From Candidatus Nitrosomarinus sp. (GTDB lineage Archaea; Thermoproteota; Nitrososphaeria; Nitrososphaerales; Nitrosopumilaceae), in NCBI GenBank assembly GCA_003702465.1, contig REGF01000016.1, positions 1-6,380 of the forward strand: DNA of 6,380 nt. Reading direction: 5' to 3'. The notes beneath the pieces are model-generated. The model worked only from the letters and a program-made list of their open reading frames with translations, ran no database searches and was not told where the DNA came from. This document shows, one piece after another, positions 5,569 to 6,380 of the stretch. The stretch's first letter is position 1; each line of letters begins with the position of its first letter. The position numbers and the translations under genes were made by a program.

Positions 5569-6126
5569 TTAATTTCCTTGATTAGATACATCACGAGTAA
5601 GATTTTCAGCCAATTCCTCATAATGTTGTCTGGATTTTCCTAATTCATTTAATTGAGTTTCTTCAATTCCAGAAAGTTCTTGATCAACTTTTTCAGAAAC
5701 GTATTGCAATCTTGCTTCAGCCATCATGAATAATTTATTATTTTCTTTCCACAAATGTTCTGTGATATGATCAACGTAAAGTTGCATATCAGAAATTAAT
5801 TTCTCCGAATTTCCAGATGAAAGATATTCTTTTGCAGAATTTTCCATTGAATTTCCAATTTCCCTAGAGCGTTCATGATCAATTAACATCATAGCAATAG
5901 GCCCCATTTTACTTGGTAATCCAGCTTTTTCTAATGCAGGAAATAGAGATTTTTCTTCTTTTGTATGATGACAAACATCAGTAAAATTTTTTGAAAAATC
6001 AATTACAGGAAGTAAAATTGATTCTGGAATCTGTTTACCATTATTTAATAATTCAATTGTAGATTGCATTGCTTTGATTACTTTTTCAATTAATTCATGA
6101 TCACGTCTAAGTGATGTAGTTGACAT
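5569..6126 (-). CDS. Hemerythrin (HHE cation-binding) domain protein
   Basis: The 185-residue protein has a four-helix hemerythrin-like domain at about 5-138. Candidate di-iron ligands appear in family order: H10 (RDHELI), H54 and E58 (CHHTKEEKSLFP), H84 (DHERSR), H120, H124 and E128 (YVDHITEHLWKENNKLF). Hemerythrin-like proteins bind O2, or sense or store iron, or take part in nitrosative and oxidative stress defence. Which applies here cannot be told from sequence. Residues 140-185 add a charged helical extension (YVSEKVDQELSGIEETQLNE and onward) beyond the usual domain. There is no signal peptide, so it should be cytoplasmic. The ATG at 6126 begins MSTTSLRRDHELI, with the first ligand ten residues in, as is typical. 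It has its own promoter-like gap upstream and is co-transcribed with the acidic-tail gene. Confidence 0.92.
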   Translation of the reverse strand: MSTTSLRRDHELIEKVIKAMQSTIELLNNGKQIPESILLPVIDFSKNFTDVCHHTKEEKSLFPALEKAGLPSKMGPIAMMLIDHERSREIGNSMENSAKEYLSSGNSEKLISDMQLYVDHITEHLWKENNKLFMMAEARLQYVSEKVDQELSGIEETQLNELGKSRQHYEELAENLTRDVSNQGN

Positions 6127-6149
6127 GTTTTAAAATCACAAAATCCAAT

Positions 6150-6162
6150 ATCTATATCTTTT
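6150..6162 (-). promoter_or_regulatory. Probable TATA box of the hemerythrin-acidic protein operon
   Basis: On the minus strand AAAAAGATATAGA lies with its centre about 28-30 bases before the ATG at 6126, with an A-rich upstream stretch as in archaeal BRE-TATA promoters. The spacing again implies little or no leader. The surrounding 60 bases are nearly all A/T, which limits confidence. Confidence 0.45.
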
Positions 6163-6190
6163 TAATTTTAAATAATTAAAATATAAAATT

Positions 6191-6212
6191 AGTTAACGAA
6201 TATTCGCTAACT
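6191..6212 (-). terminator. Hairpin terminator after the small basic protein gene
   Basis: A 22-base inverted repeat starts 3 bases after the stop codon ending at 6216, with core CGAATATTCG (6197-6206) and outer arms AGTTA and TAACT. One pair is imperfect: on the minus-strand RNA it is a G-U wobble, so the stem stays unbroken, while on the plus strand it is an A-C mismatch. The minus strand then continues AATTTTATATTTTAATT. Hairpin plus T-rich tract on the gene's own strand fits a terminator or a 3' end protecting stem. Confidence 0.65.
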
Positions 6213-6215
6213 GGT

Positions 6216-6380
6216 TTAACGGTTAGATAGGCTTTTGGATTTAACAAATGCCCAGATCTTTTTGGTCATCTCACTAGGAGCGATTGGTTTCTTTCCAAAT
6301 ACTTGTTCTACAGTTTCTTGACGACCTGCAAAACTGATTGCGTATCCTCCAAATGCTGGTTTCTTTGTTTTTGATTTAGT
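6216..6380 (-). CDS. Small basic protein, C-terminal 54 residues (start outside window)
   Basis: A minus-strand frame is open from the right edge to a TAA at 6216-6218, so the N-terminus is missing. It begins with a lysine-rich stretch (TKSKTKKP), then AFGGYAISFAGRQETVEQVFG, KKPIAPSEMTKKIWAFVKSK and SLSNR. I recall similar very short thaumarchaeal proteins but cannot name the family. The part PIAPSEMTKKIWAFVKSKSL resembles the first helix of a SWIB/MDM2 domain (SEMTKKLWxYIKxxxL pattern), but the rest of that domain is absent. The basic start and strong terminator suggest an abundant nucleic-acid-binding or ribosome-linked protein; this is inference. The frame is well supported by codon use with A/T at third positions and by the stop followed at once by a hairpin. 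Confidence 0.75.
   Translation of the reverse strand, partial: TKSKTKKPAFGGYAISFAGRQETVEQVFGKKPIAPSEMTKKIWAFVKSKSLSNR

Noticed and set aside
6207..6226. Second inverted repeat CTAAC/GTTAG next to the hairpin
   Set aside because: Its arms are only 5 bases with a 10-base loop, one arm is shared with the stronger hairpin, and the other lies in the coding end.

Overview
The window is AT-rich, tightly packed archaeal DNA. The gene content points to an ammonia-oxidising thaumarchaeon (Nitrososphaerota) of the Nitrosopumilus type. Support for this is: archaeal-only or archaeal-type information genes (NAC, TFE, the SPOUT tRNA methylase Trm56, a PhoU protein with an AbrB-type DNA-binding domain, archaeal HflX); promoters made of a TATA-like box about 26-28 bases before the start codon with no room for a leader; frequent TTG starts inside operons; and small zinc-ribbon and hemerythrin-like proteins. 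The genus is inferred from recognition, not from a search.

Left part, all on the minus strand (1-1878). A PUA-domain RNA-binding protein overlaps by ATGA with the nascent polypeptide-associated complex protein (NAC), forming a two-gene translation-linked unit. Next is a 111-residue coiled-coil protein that resembles subunit H of the archaeal A/V-type ATPase, with its own promoter. Last is the start of a membrane-anchored zinc-ribbon protein that runs off the left edge and carries a DKSP x4 repeat.

Middle, plus strand (1968-5207). A four-gene operon codes for the AbrB-PhoU regulator, the ribosome-binding GTPase HflX, the tRNA C56 2'-O-methyltransferase Trm56 and transcription factor TFE (alpha subunit). 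Gaps are 9 bases, a 4-base overlap and 25 bases. The one clear promoter lies before the PhoU-like gene, where a 7-4-7 inverted repeat covers the TATA box. This suggests repression, perhaps autoregulation.

Right part, minus strand again (5249-6380). A hemerythrin-type di-iron protein is followed 2 bases later by a small protein with a highly acidic repeated tail. Upstream is the end of a small basic protein. It is followed by a hairpin whose imperfect pair becomes a G-U wobble only on the transcribed strand, so it is probably an RNA terminator.

I see no mobile element, CRISPR array, rRNA or tRNA, and no clear unknown system. The best leads are the palindrome on the operon promoter, the hemerythrin/acidic-tail pair, the stand-alone PUA gene coupled to NAC, and two competing NAC starts.
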